64,000 nucleotides of DNA from Nannobrachium achirus. Taxonomy: Eukaryota > Chordata > Actinopteri > Myctophiformes > Myctophidae. Positions 45,240 through 56,088 of the stretch are shown here, piece by piece (the stretch's first letter is position 1; every line of letters starts with the position of its first letter). Made by a program: the position numbers and the translations under genes. The DNA lies in assembly GCA_963921795.1 (NCBI GenBank), contig OY997643.1, positions 11,914,052-11,978,051 on the forward strand. Direction: 5' to 3'. The notes under the pieces were generated by a model that searched no databases, was not told where the DNA came from, and worked only from the letters and a program-made list of their open reading frames with translations.

Positions 45240-45981
45240 AGTCAAGGGGCCAAAACTGAAAAGTGCTTCAGAAATGAGTTTTGCGGCTATGTTTGGGTAG
45301 AAGCTGACAACCTTTTTTTTGTGTTAGAAGGTACCCATAGAAGATGTTTTAAGGTGGTTGGCATTTTGAATTCATTTTCTGGTAACTTTTATAAACCCTT
45401 CAATATGTGAATGCCCATTTCATGATATAGTCAAATAATCCGATTAAACATCATATGCATTTGATTAATTCTTTACTTTTAAATGTATTTCTTTCCATGT
45501 TATATTGAAGGACATAGATAAAAGAACAATATGGAAAGTTATTTTGAATGGTATTGCAATAGATTTGTAAATATTATGGTAAAAGGCAACTTCTTTAATG
45601 GCGTTTTTGTCCATTTTGAGTATACAAGAAATTACACAATTCAAAACACACATCACACCAAAATGGATAAATAGCAGGTCAAAGAATAACAGCAAGACTA
45701 AGAATAAGAACATTTACAACATTGAAAATGTGTCATGCTAAATAGACAATATGACAATACAATTGAATATAACATGACAACACTCAATGCTGATGGCAAA
45801 CTGTACCGTCCTGGGTATTATCTAATAATGGAAATATGTGTAATCAGTAAACAAGAAGCACTCTGGTATGGTCAAATAATGTGAAAGTAATAATAATAAT
45901 ACAATCATGTAATAACAGTAAAATGCTTGTAATAACATACGATTTTGGTGAACTTTTGAGGCACTGCTCAAGGTCTATTTC

Positions 45982-46194
45982 TTAATTTGTCAAATTAGTT
46001 TTTGTACCAAGCTGCACGGGCACATCCATATGCTCCACTACAGTAAATCCCTCTTTTACGACAAACACGATGCCCTGTACTGGTTTCCACTTGCCTTGCA
46101 TCCACAAACTGTACGTTCCAAGCATCTGGCCTAAAGAGGTTTTTAAGTTTAAAGCTGGGGGACCAACCTGCCTTCTACCATGTGCCAGACACAA
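45982..46194 (-). CDS. Unidentified short frame in the 5.2-kb element
   Basis: 70 residues (LKTSLGQMLGTYSLWMQGKW, then a hydrophobic VVKEGFTVVEHM segment). I do not recognise it. The composition is protein-like, and it could be a piece of the element's own transposase. No motif is decisive. Confidence 0.25.
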   Translation of the reverse strand: MCLAHGRRQVGPPALNLKTSLGQMLGTYSLWMQGKWKPVQGIVFVVKEGFTVVEHMDVPVQLGTKTNLTN

Positions 46195-46599
46195 TTGATT
46201 GTTGAGGGTAGCTTTGGATACCCTCGTTGATAGTGGGTCCTCATGATGTGCAGAGTCAAGGCATCACTTGTTGGCGGCAATGTATCAATATTGGCTTTCA
46301 GTTTTCAAAACAGGCCACAGAAAACGGCATGAATTGATTTACTGGTTGATTTTGAGTGTGCATACACACTGCCAATGAGATAGTAGCTGTACTTGGTAAA
46401 AGTTGAGGGCTGGAACATTTCCAGGCTCTCTTTTTTCCTATAGTGAACTGGCAGTGAGAACATTAAATGCTAACAGGCCTTGGCTTATAATATCTCACTT
46501 GACATTTTGATATCTTGAACTTTTTCATGTATCCACATTTCTTGTTTCAGTTGGTATGCAAACATAAGAATTAACACCAGCACATCTGTGTCTCTGCAG

Positions 46600-47366
46600 A
46601 GAATGATGTGCCTCTGATAGCGAGTAACAGTTATCACTTTTATGCCCATATATGAAGATCCCTGATGTCATCGATATATATCACTGGCCAGATGGCAAAG
46701 GCATGGCCCATATCTGTGTGGCTGGTTCAGATAGGGATTTCCATGTATGGGCATAAAATATATTGTATGTACGTATATGGATACATAGTATTATTAATAA
46801 AGGATATACTAAAATAAAACCATATTATGTTCATTCCCAGAAACAAAATCCCTTGTATGCCCATATATGGAGATTTCTGATGTCATCAATCCCAGGCCCT
46901 AACTAGCCAAGAGCCTGCTTTACTCTGATTTACACCCTACCTTCCCCGAAAACGTTAATATTAAGTCCATAAATGTATATGGATATATATATTAATAAAG
47001 GATAAAATAAATAAAATGTCCATAATACACTATGGGCATTCCCAGATGATGTCCTGTTAGGGTCCCCCTCATGCCTTATGATCCCCAGTCATCAAACCCA
47101 GGCCCTAACTTGCCAAGGCCCTGCTTGGCTTTACTAATTAACATACATTTTATGCCCATATATGGAGATCCCTGTCCCAATGTCATCAATATTAAGGACA
47201 TCTGGGAATGCCCATATTTGATAATGCCCATATATGGGCATGTTTTGACATAACATTGTTGACTATCGTGCAGGGGTCTCCATATATGGGTAAATGGTCT
47301 GATATACATCACTGGCCAGATGGCCAAGAATTGGTGCGACCTCGCATGTCGCGCTGAGGCGTCTTA
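46600..47366. repeat. CCATATATGG-family repeats
   Basis: Several units containing TATGCCCATATATGGAGATC, GATGTCATCAAT and AATATTAAGGACAT, ending CTGGCCAGATGGCCAAGAAT ... GTCTTACTAG. Same family as 48404-49733 and 52534-54152. Confidence 0.6.
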
Positions 47367-47390
47367 CTAGTATTAATCTTTACTCTTGCC

Positions 47391-48400
47391 AGCATCAACT
47401 AATATGAGCTTTGCTACCTGCATTTTCATTGCATTACCACATTAGTAGTACATTTACATAATGCAACTTACTCAACATTATTGCAGCACATTTAAAATAA
47501 CTTGTCATTACTGATTTGTGAGATTACAACCAGGCTAGAATACATGACAAGGTTTTAAACATTAATACTTAATAGGTTGTGTGCTTTTACCCAGAGGTGT
47601 TATCTTGGGTCAAGTCAATATCAGATTTGGCTCCTTGACAACCAGGTGTGACTGCACACACAGAATCAGCCATATCCTCCATCCCACCCCTCCAAAAAAT
47701 ATTCATCATCACTTTAGCCACCATCAACTAATATTAGCTTTGCTACCTGTACATTACCACATTAGCAGTACAATTACATTAGCAAATCAGCTCAACATTA
47801 TAGCAGCAAAATCCGATTTTACCACTTTTAAGTATACAGTGATAAAATGACCTAAAAATCATTTTCAGAGATGCCAACCAGGTTAGAACCCATCACAAGG
47901 GGTTAAAGATTAGTTCTGAATAGGTTGGCAACTTCTACCTGCATTTTATACATTACACCATACAATTACATTTGCAAATCTGCTCAACATTATAGGAGCA
48001 AAATCCGATTTTACCACCGTGATAAAATGACCTAAAAATCATTTTCAGAGATGCCAACCAGGTTAGAACCCATCACAAGGGGTTAAAGATTAGTTCTGAA
48101 TAGGTTGGCAACTTCTAACTGTATTTTATACATTACACCATTAGCAGTGAGTACAATTACATTTGCAAATCTGCTCAACATTATAGGAGCAAAATCCGAT
48201 TTTACCACTTTTAAGTATACAGTGATAAAATGACCTAAAAATCTTTTTCAGAGATGCCAACCAGGCTAGATCACATCACAAGGGGTTAAAGATTAGTTCT
48301 GAATAGGTTGGCAACTTCTACCTGTATTTTATACATTACACCATACAATTACATTTGCAAATCTGCTCAACATTATAGGAGCAAAATCCGATTTTACCAC
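47391..48400. repeat. ~192-bp tandem array, left part
   Basis: The units share CAACATTATAGGAGCAAAAT, CGATTTTACCAC, GATAAAATGACC, CAGAGATGCCAACCAGG and GGGGTTAAAGATTAGTTCTG. Successive CCGATTTT words are 191-192 bp apart (47813, 48005, 48196, 48388). The first units (47391-47700) are more diverged. The array resumes after the nested element at 49735. Confidence 0.88.
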
Positions 48401-48446
48401 TTTTTGCGACCGTCAGGGAGCAGTTTACTATGAAAACCTCCACTGG

Positions 48447-48483
48447 CCGTCCGTCCGTCCGTCCGTCCGTCCGTCCGTCCGTC
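48447..48483. repeat. (GTCC)n microsatellite
   Basis: About nine GTCC units near the left end of the 48404-49733 element. Confidence 0.9.
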
Positions 48484-48599
48484 ACACGTCACACGTCACA
48501 CCTTTGCCCTGCTCATATCTCCGCATCAGTATGACATCACGCCACATGTGTACACAAACCTTTGTGTACGTTGCTGTGGCAACAGTCTGTTGTTGCTGG

Positions 48600-48735
48600 T
48601 TTGTTAGTGTACGTTAGCAACCACCTTAGCAACCATGGTTTTACCCTAGCAACCAACTGTTTACCCTAGCAACCAACTGTTTACCATAGCAACCATGTTT
48701 TTTTACCCTAGCAACCAACTGTTTACCATAGCAAC
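48600..48735. repeat. CCCTAGCAACCAACTGTTTA short repeat
   Basis: Five or six imperfect units of TAGCAACCA(A)CTGTTTACC at about 48608-48735. Part of the 48404-49733 element. Confidence 0.75.
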
Positions 48736-48840
48736 CAGATACGCAGAGCAGGGATCTCCATATATGGGCATAAACAGGTGACATCACACTGATGTCAGAT
48801 ACTCAGAGCAGGGATTTCTCCATAATATATGGGCATAAAA

Positions 48841-49288
48841 GGGATTCTGTTAGGGATCTCCATATATGGGCATAAAAGGGATTCTGTTAGGGATCTCCAT
48901 ATATGGGCATACAAGGGATTCTGTTAGGGATCTCCATATATGGGCATAAAAGGGATTCTGTTAGGGATCTCCATATATGGGCATAAAAGGGATTCTGTTA
49001 GGGATCTCCATATATGGGCATAAAAGGGATTCTATTAGGGATCTCCATATATGGGCATAAAAGGGATTATGTTAGGGATCTCCATATATGGGCATAAAAG
49101 GGATTCTGTTAGGGATCTCCATATATGGGCATAAAAGGGATTCTATTAGGGATCTCCATATATGGGCATAAAAGGGATTCTATTAGGGATCTCCATATAT
49201 GGGCATAAAAGGGATGCTGTTAGGGATCTCCATATATGGGCATAAAAGGGATTCTGTTAGGGATCTCCATATATGGGCATAAAAGGGA
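48841..49288. repeat. 37-bp minisatellite, 12 units with CArG consensus
   Basis: Each 37-bp unit reads GGGATCTCCATATATGGGCA then TAAAAGGGATTCTGTTA with few changes. CCATATATGG occurs about every 37 bp (48860, 48898, 48935 ... 49267), and CC(A/T)6GG is the consensus of the SRF-binding CArG box. Whether SRF binds here is unknown. Confidence 0.9.
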
Positions 49289-49734
49289 GTGTATCCCAGA
49301 TGATGCCCTGTTAGGAGATCCACACTAACAGAATCCATATATGGTCCTACCGACAGCTGCTATAAGCCAACCCTGGCGATAAGGTCTGAGTCGAAGAAAT
49401 GCTTCTTTCCTGGCAAGAATTGCCCCTTTATACTGTAGGGCTCGTTTGTGTATTGTATGACATCACGCCACATCATCGGCTGAGGACTGTGTGATGTCAT
49501 CATATCTCCATATATGGAGACATAAGTTGCTCATGCCAAAATATGGGCTGGTGAGGTCAGACTTAGTGTGATGCGTAGGTTATCTCCATATATGGAGATT
49601 CAACTTCAATGAGTAACCATGGCAAACTGTCAACTGCCCGTATGTCTTGATAATTGGTAAAACAAACTTTTGGCCTATTTGTGGAGATAAGCGACCAACG
49701 GTCGCTTATCTCCCGATTAGGGAGTCTTACTGGT

Positions 49735-50440
49735 AAGTATACAGTGATAAAATGACCTAAAAATCATTTTCAGAGATGCCAACCAGGCTAGATCACATCA
49801 CAAGGGGTTAAAGATTAGTTCTGAATAGGTTGGCAACGTCTACCTGTATTTTATACATTACACCATTAGCAGTACAATTACATTTGCAAATCTGCTCAAC
49901 ATTATAGGAGCAAAATCCGATTTTACCACTTTTAAGTATACAGTGATAAAATGACCTAAAAATCATTTTCAGAGATGCCAACCAGGCTAGATCACATCAC
50001 AAGGGGTTAAAGATTAGTTCTGAATAGGTTGGCAACGTCTACCTGTATTTTATACATTACACCATTAGCAGTACAATTACATTTGCAAATCTGCTCAACA
50101 TTATAGGAGCAAAATCCGATTTTACCACTTTTAAGTATACAGTGATAAAATGACCTAAAAATCTTTTTCAGAGATGCCAACCAGGCTAGATCACATCACA
50201 AGGGGTTAAAGATTAGTTCTGAATAGGTTGGCAACTTCTACCTGTATTTTATACATTACACCATACAATTACATTTGCAAATCTGCTCAACATTATAGGA
50301 GCAAAATCCGATTTTACCACTTTTAAGTTTACAGTGATAAAATGACCTAAAAATCATTTTCAGAGATGCCAACCAGGCTAGATCACATCACAAGGGGTTA
50401 AAGATTAGTTTTGAATAGGTTGGCAACTTCTACCCCGAGA
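49735..50440. repeat. ~192-bp tandem array, right part
   Basis: Continuation of 47391-48400; CCGATTTT words at 49917, 50116 and 50308. The unit spanning the nested element has the normal length (199 bp) once the 1330 bp are removed. Confidence 0.88.
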
Positions 50441-50485
50441 TAGCCGCATATGTCTGAATATCAGTTGCGGCCCCCCGACTATCAT

Positions 50486-51034
50486 CCCGACTTGAATTTT
50501 GAATATCACCCCTTTGATTTCAGCAACAAGCGCTTCTCTTTTTTCTGTTGCCTTCGCGTGGCAGTTACGGGAGACAGTTGTGGGATCAGGTAGTAACATC
50601 TTTGCCTCCAGTCGACCATAAGTTGCGCCGATGTTAATTAGTTCCTGCGCTAACTTTTCAAATCCTCCTCCAGCCACTGTTAGGAATGGTAGGATGTCCT
50701 CGCAGCAGAATTCGACACACCTTTTGGATTTCGCACTAGCTGGCACTGGCTTAGAGGCATAATCAGGAATTGATGTTTGTCGTGCAGCACTGGCACTGCT
50801 GCTCTCTGCAGCGCTTTTGAAAAGGCAGCCTCGCTCCACATGTTGCACTAAATGAGACGTTCCCGTTGCTTTACTGTTATATGTTAGGACGTGCTTGCAG
50901 TTTCAACCTACTAGCTCGTTTGTTAGTGTAGTAATCAGATCAAACTGCTTCCAAACCTGCCATTTTCCTGCTCCATTCGCTGCTGCTTGGAGCTCCCCTC
51001 GAGCCAGCTTCTCTCTTATTTTATGAGTATCCAT
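50486..51034 (-). pseudogene. hAT transposase, BED finger and N-terminal region
   Basis: The frame probably starts at 51032-51034 (MDTHKIREKLARGELQAA). The stretch GKWQVWKQFDLI, then CKHVLTYNSKATGTSHLVQH, is a BED-type zinc finger (W..F, C, H), but a stop/deletion at about 50903 removes its first Cys pair. After a linker the frame continues PFLTVAGGGFEKLAQELINI and DPTTVSRNCHAKATEKREAL to KIQVGM, where the 5.2-kb insertion cuts it. BED fingers bind the transposon ends. Nearest named relatives are ZBED1/ZBED4-like proteins. Confidence 0.82.
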
Positions 51035-51372
51035 GATCCATCATTAATCGGTCAACAACACAACGTGTGCTGTGCGTCGGAACTTTGTGTCAGACACTGT
51101 TGTGTGAGTGTGTCTGTCTCTGTCTGTGAACTCTGAGCTGTGTTGTTGTCACGTGACTAGGAAGCAGCGTGCACTCCGTGCAGCTTAAGACATGACCCCA
51201 CTAGGGTAAAATTCACAGCGCAAAATGTTACGGTATGATAATGGGGCTTGTGAGTTCGAGCCCGGCCCGGCCCTAAGCCCGTTGGCGAAATACAGAATAC
51301 AGCCCGGCCCGGCCCGTTTTTGGCAGGCCGGGCCGGGCCCAGGTCGGGTCCCGGCGGGCTTGCAGGGCTCTG

Positions 51373-52533
<1,161 letters not shown>

Positions 52534-54152
52534 TTATTGCGACCGAAGGTCGCATTATACCCTGAAAAATCTCGCAGCTTGTCTGACTGTCCGTATTGTC
52601 AGTACAGGAAGTGATGTCACGTGATGTAAGTGAGTCACAGTGATGTGGTACAGAATGACTCATATATGGGCATAAAAAGGATGTCACGTGACATCACTTC
52701 CTGTACTGACCATTTCTAGCCCAAGGAATGTTTTTTGTGCAAAACAAATGCTTGCAATGGATTCAGCATCATGACAAACCCCTAATTAGACCCCTCACAT
52801 CCTACTTAAATATCCAGAAAAAATGTTTTTCTGGGTATTTTCCTCCTGCATAGAAAGTCGATGGGAGCCCAACTTGATTTGGCCGCTGTGGCAACCCCGA
52901 AGGTCGCAGACTCGGGCACCCTAGCTAAATCATTAGAACAAGCCCCGGGCTACATCTGTGCAAAATTTGGCGCACAAAATTACCATTCTATCTCCCTTAG
53001 GCCTCCGACTATTATTAATAAAGGATAAAATAAAAGTCCATATATGGTCATTCCCAGAAAAAGAAAAAAACTTTTATGCCCATGGAGATTTCTGATGTCA
53101 TAAATCCGAGGCCGAAAATGAGAATGTTAGGGTATAAGGGGGTTATGCCCATATATGGAGATCCACAGGCATCAAACCAAGGCCCTAACTCACCAAGACA
53201 CTGCTTGGCATTACTTATGTACGTTTTATGCCCATATATGGAGATTCCTATATTGTCAACTCTTTTAGTGCTAAAACCGAACAATTTCGGTTCTTTTTTT
53301 CAATCCAATACAATATTGTTTTTGCTATTTTACTTACCCTGAGCTGCTTGTAGAGACGTGGGTAGTCCTGGCTCGTCCATCGCTTTCCAACGAGCCATTC
53401 TACGTGTTCCGACGATTTATTCCATTGAAAATGGTTTAGAATAAAGTTTAGAGCCCCCCCCAAAAAAACTCTATTTTTGCGCGACGTATCCGAGGTGCCG
53501 AAACCGAACAATTCCGGTTTCTTTAATAAAATGAATTAAATAATCGGAGGCCTCAACAAAGCCCCCGTCTAAATTTTGATCCAGGCCGAAAACCTCAAGC
53601 TCTTTCCACCGGCCCGTATCGGGTAACGCCGCCGCATCGCGCCGCCTAATCCAATACATTCTCACATCTTTAGAGACCTTTTTCTCTGAACTGTGTTCCT
53701 GTGGCAGCGAAAACGTTTTTTTTGCGGCTAAATAGCCTCAAATCGGGCTTCAAAAAAAAAAAGCCGATAGCTAACTGTTAGCTCTATTCATCCGGTTCAC
53801 GTTCATAACACTGTTCACAGTGAAATACCAATGCACTTCTGCCTGGGTACCCGGATGTTATAGCGAAGGCCTATGGGGAAATGTCTGGCACTTTAGCGGC
53901 CTCTTGTGGCCCCTGGCAGTCATTGTGTTAAGGACAATATTAAGGATATTATGTTATCAATATTAAGGACATATATGGGAATGCCCATATTTGGTAATGT
54001 CCATATACAGTATGGGCATGTTTTGACATAACATAACTATCATGAAGGGTTCTCCATATATGATTAACTGGTCCCATATACATCACTGGCCAGATGGCCA
54101 AGGGCGTGATGTCACCCTGAGGTCGCAAGTCACCCTGAGGTGTCTTACAAGT
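52534..54152 (+). mobile_element. CCATATATGG-family element, second full-length copy
   Basis: Starts ATTGCGACCGAAGGTCGC and ends GAGGTCGCAAGTCACC...GTGTCTTACAAG, the same start and end logic as 48404-49733. The middle differs: CATATATGGGCATAAAAAGG, GCCCATATATGGAGATC and AATATTAAGGACAT units, and an unrelated segment at about 53250-53800 with two minus-strand frames. Empty site not available. Confidence 0.5.
53248..53665 (-). pseudogene. Unidentified frameshifted coding-like segment
   Basis: Two overlapping minus-strand frames: MRMYWIRRRDAAALPDTGRW through DYLIHFIKETGIVRFRHLGY (53471-53665), and 53248-53511 with EHVEWLVGKRWTSQDYPRLY. The residues look protein-like but I know no family. CCGAACAATTTCGG/CCGAACAATTCCGG at both ends suggests a small repeat unit of its own. 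It may be a captured gene piece or chance. Confidence 0.25.
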
Positions 54153-54195
54153 GCTTAGTTCAGCATAGTATTATTTTTTCATGTATTTATTATTA

Positions 54196-55390
54196 TTATT
54201 ATTATTAGTGGCCAAGGCCACGAAGTGGCAAATGGCCACTTATTGATATTGGACTTCAGCACTATTATTAGTGGCCAAGGCACGAAGTGCCCGAAGGCCA
54301 CTCATTGATATTGGACTTCAGCACTATTATTATTCTTCCGCCACTTTTTCTCTAGCGGCTAGACCGTGCAGTCGCTTTTTACGAAACTCGGCAGTATGGC
54401 AGAGGACTATGCCAAACGGCTAAAACGCGAAGCTCGCAACAATCGGCCAAAGGGTGGCGCTGTAGGAAGCCTTTGAAAAATGCCAACTTTGAACTGGTGT
54501 AGCTCATGCCCTGTTTCAGGTACAGCAATGAAACCTGTATACACTTATGCGTCTCCTCATGCCGAACAACTTTTACGCTCTGACTTTTGACCTCTGAACT
54601 TTATCTCTCCCACAATTTTTAATTATATGAAAAACAGTCAAAATCTATCTCCTCCTGGGATTTTCGCGTAACGTGCGCAAAACCTTTTTTTACATGAACT
54701 TTGGACCAACACGGTCATCGCACAGCGGCCGGATTTTCTTTAAAGCGAAACATTATTTTTTAATAATTCACTTAATGTTGCAGTTTTATGCAAATTATTC
54801 TTCTGCCTCTAAATCATACATGCAAAGTGACACGTTCATGGCATTTGGCAAATATGTCGAGGGTTAGTCCAAATATCACTGAAAGCAATCTTACTCGAAT
54901 TGGCCAAAGGGGGGCGCTATACGAAGCGTTTGAAAACTCAAACTTTAAAGGGGCATAAGTCATGCCTCGTTTCGTTTGAAGACATGCAACTTGCTTACAC
55001 GCGTACCTTGACTCAAGCTGAAGACATCTGTGTCTTTGTTAAGTAAGCTCCGCCCTTAGATTTTCCGCTTTTTGGAGCAGTTCGTAAAACACTTAAACCC
55101 GCTTTTATTCCAGAACTTTCGCGTCACGTGCACAGAACTTTTTTTACATGAACTTTGGACCAATATCTAAAGATCTGTCAGATCGGATTTTTTAAAAATT
55201 TAAACATGCTTTTTTAATAATTCAATGAATATTGCAAGTATTATGCAAATAATTCTTCTGCCTCTAAAACATACATGCAAAGTAAAATTTTCATGATGAA
55301 CTACTGTAGAGGGTTAGTCCAAATATCACTGAAACCAATCTTACCCCAATTGGCCAAAGGGGGGCGCTATATCATTTTGAAAGAAGGCGT
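54196..55390. repeat. ~1.2-kb dispersed repeat, copy b
   Basis: Homologous to 7885-9150 and 59460-60480. Preceded by a tandem duplication of GTGGCCAAGGCCACGAAGTG (54208 and 54269). Confidence 0.75.
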
Positions 55391-55459
55391 CAAGTACATT
55401 ACATGAAACTTTTTCTTTTTTCTTTTCTTTTTAAAAAAAAATTATAGGTCCATTATGTG

Positions 55460-55530
55460 TGACTGAAGTAGTGTAGTGGGCAGTGCCTGTGCCTCGTATA
55501 CGGATGGTTGAGTGTTCAAACCCCATGTCG
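55460..55530 (+). other. tRNA-like SINE head
   Basis: A-box-like TAGTGTAGTGG and B-box-like GTGTTCAAACCCC are about 35 bp apart. Probably a SINE promoter rather than a tRNA gene. Confidence 0.45.
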
Positions 55531-55826
55531 GGTTGAGTTGACGTTAACATCCTGGATGCCCATGGCATGTGCGTATGTCAAACTCTTTAATGTTGACACG
55601 TCTGATCTAACTCCAGATCACGTTCATGTTTAAAATGAGCCCTTCTCTACCGGCCGTTTTGAGTAAAAGAAAATATGATCACTCGAAAATGTCAGAAATA
55701 CTCAGATTACATTTACTCAGATTGATTTCACCCCAAGCCTCCAAAATATAAAAAAGAAATCAATAAATTCAAGGCACTCAGCCTACATAGAACTTTTTTT
55801 TTAAACAAACATGGTTAACAGATCCT

Positions 55827-55900
55827 GTGGCTGCCTAGTGTAGTGGTCAGGGCACATGCCTTACATGCAGAAGCTCGTTGGATCAAATCCCACCTGGGGC
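55827..55900 (+). other. tRNA-like module
   Basis: GTGGCTGCCTAGTGTAGTGG (A box) and GTTGGATCAAATCCC (B box); the counterpart 58456-58530 has GTTGGATCCAATCCC. Stem pairing is incomplete. Confidence 0.5.
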
Positions 55901-56015
55901 TTGTATAAGCATAAAACCATGACATAAATCCTGAAACCTGAAACAAGCAATATAATACAAACTGTCATGTCTACACCTATGTTGTGATTTCCAAGGATTG
56001 CAATGATACCATGTA

Positions 56016-56085
56016 CCAGCTCAGTGGTCTAGTGGTTTGAGTGTCTGCCCTGAGACTGGGAGATCTGGGTTCAAACCCGGGTTGC
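56016..56085 (+). other. tRNA-like module
   Basis: CAGTGGTCTAGTGGTTTGAG (A box) and GGTTCAAACCCGG (B box). The counterpart is at 58764-58830 with GGTTCAAACCCCGG. Confidence 0.55.
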
Positions 56086-56088
56086 GTC

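Larger units (their letters stand above)
48404..49733 (+). mobile_element. Helentron-like insertion without TSD
   Basis: It splits one tandem-array unit: the host reads ACTTTTAAGTATAC, and here ACTTT-[1330 bp]-TAAGTATAC, with no duplication. The element starts TTGCGACCGTC and ends GCGACCAACGGTCGC, then the hairpin CTCCC-GATTA-GGGAG, then TCTTACTGG. Insertion between T and T, a 3' hairpin, short inverted repeats between the two end regions, an internal (GTCC)n and a minisatellite all fit non-autonomous Helentrons (HINE/DINE type). No Rep/helicase gene. Confidence 0.6.
45240..50481. mobile_element. 5.2-kb insertion inside the hAT transposase
   Basis: Ends AGTCAAGGGGCCAAAACTGA and, inverted, TAGTCGGGGGGCCGCAACTG. 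TCAT (ATGA on the minus strand) is duplicated at 45236-45239 and 50482-50485. Removing the insert and one ATGA restores a continuous transposase frame across the junction, so the boundaries are firm. It contains a short unidentified frame, several CCATATATGG repeats, a ~192-bp tandem array and another nested element. The superfamily is unknown; a 4-bp TSD fits several cut-and-paste groups. Confidence 0.8.
42923..51372 (-). mobile_element. hAT transposon with broken transposase
   Basis: Ends TAGAGCCCTGCA / TGCAGGGCTCTG with subterminal GCCCGGCCCGGCCC clusters at both ends. The flanks CTGCACAG (42915-42922) and CCTCACAG (51373-51380) match at 6 of 8, as for an aged 8-bp TSD. Total 8450 bp, or about 3.2 kb without the nested 5242-bp insertion, a normal size for an autonomous hAT. 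The transposase is coded on the minus strand in pieces described below. It is now inactive. Confidence 0.85.
55660..56088 (+). mobile_element. SINE-like compound repeat, copy 1
   Basis: Shared with 58284-58840: GAGTAAAAGAAAATATGATC, AAGCCTCCAAAATAT, then two tRNA-like modules (55827-55900 and 56016-56085). The hAT at 56089-57841 interrupts its end; the tail GTTGCGTC resumes at 57842. Confidence 0.65.

Noticed and set aside
48841-49288. CRISPR-like array
   Set aside because: The 37-bp units are directly adjacent with no unique spacers, and this is vertebrate DNA; it is a minisatellite.
48404-49733. Canonical Helitron
   Set aside because: The ends are not TC...CTRR in an A|T target; the T|T position and hairpin fit the Helentron subgroup better.
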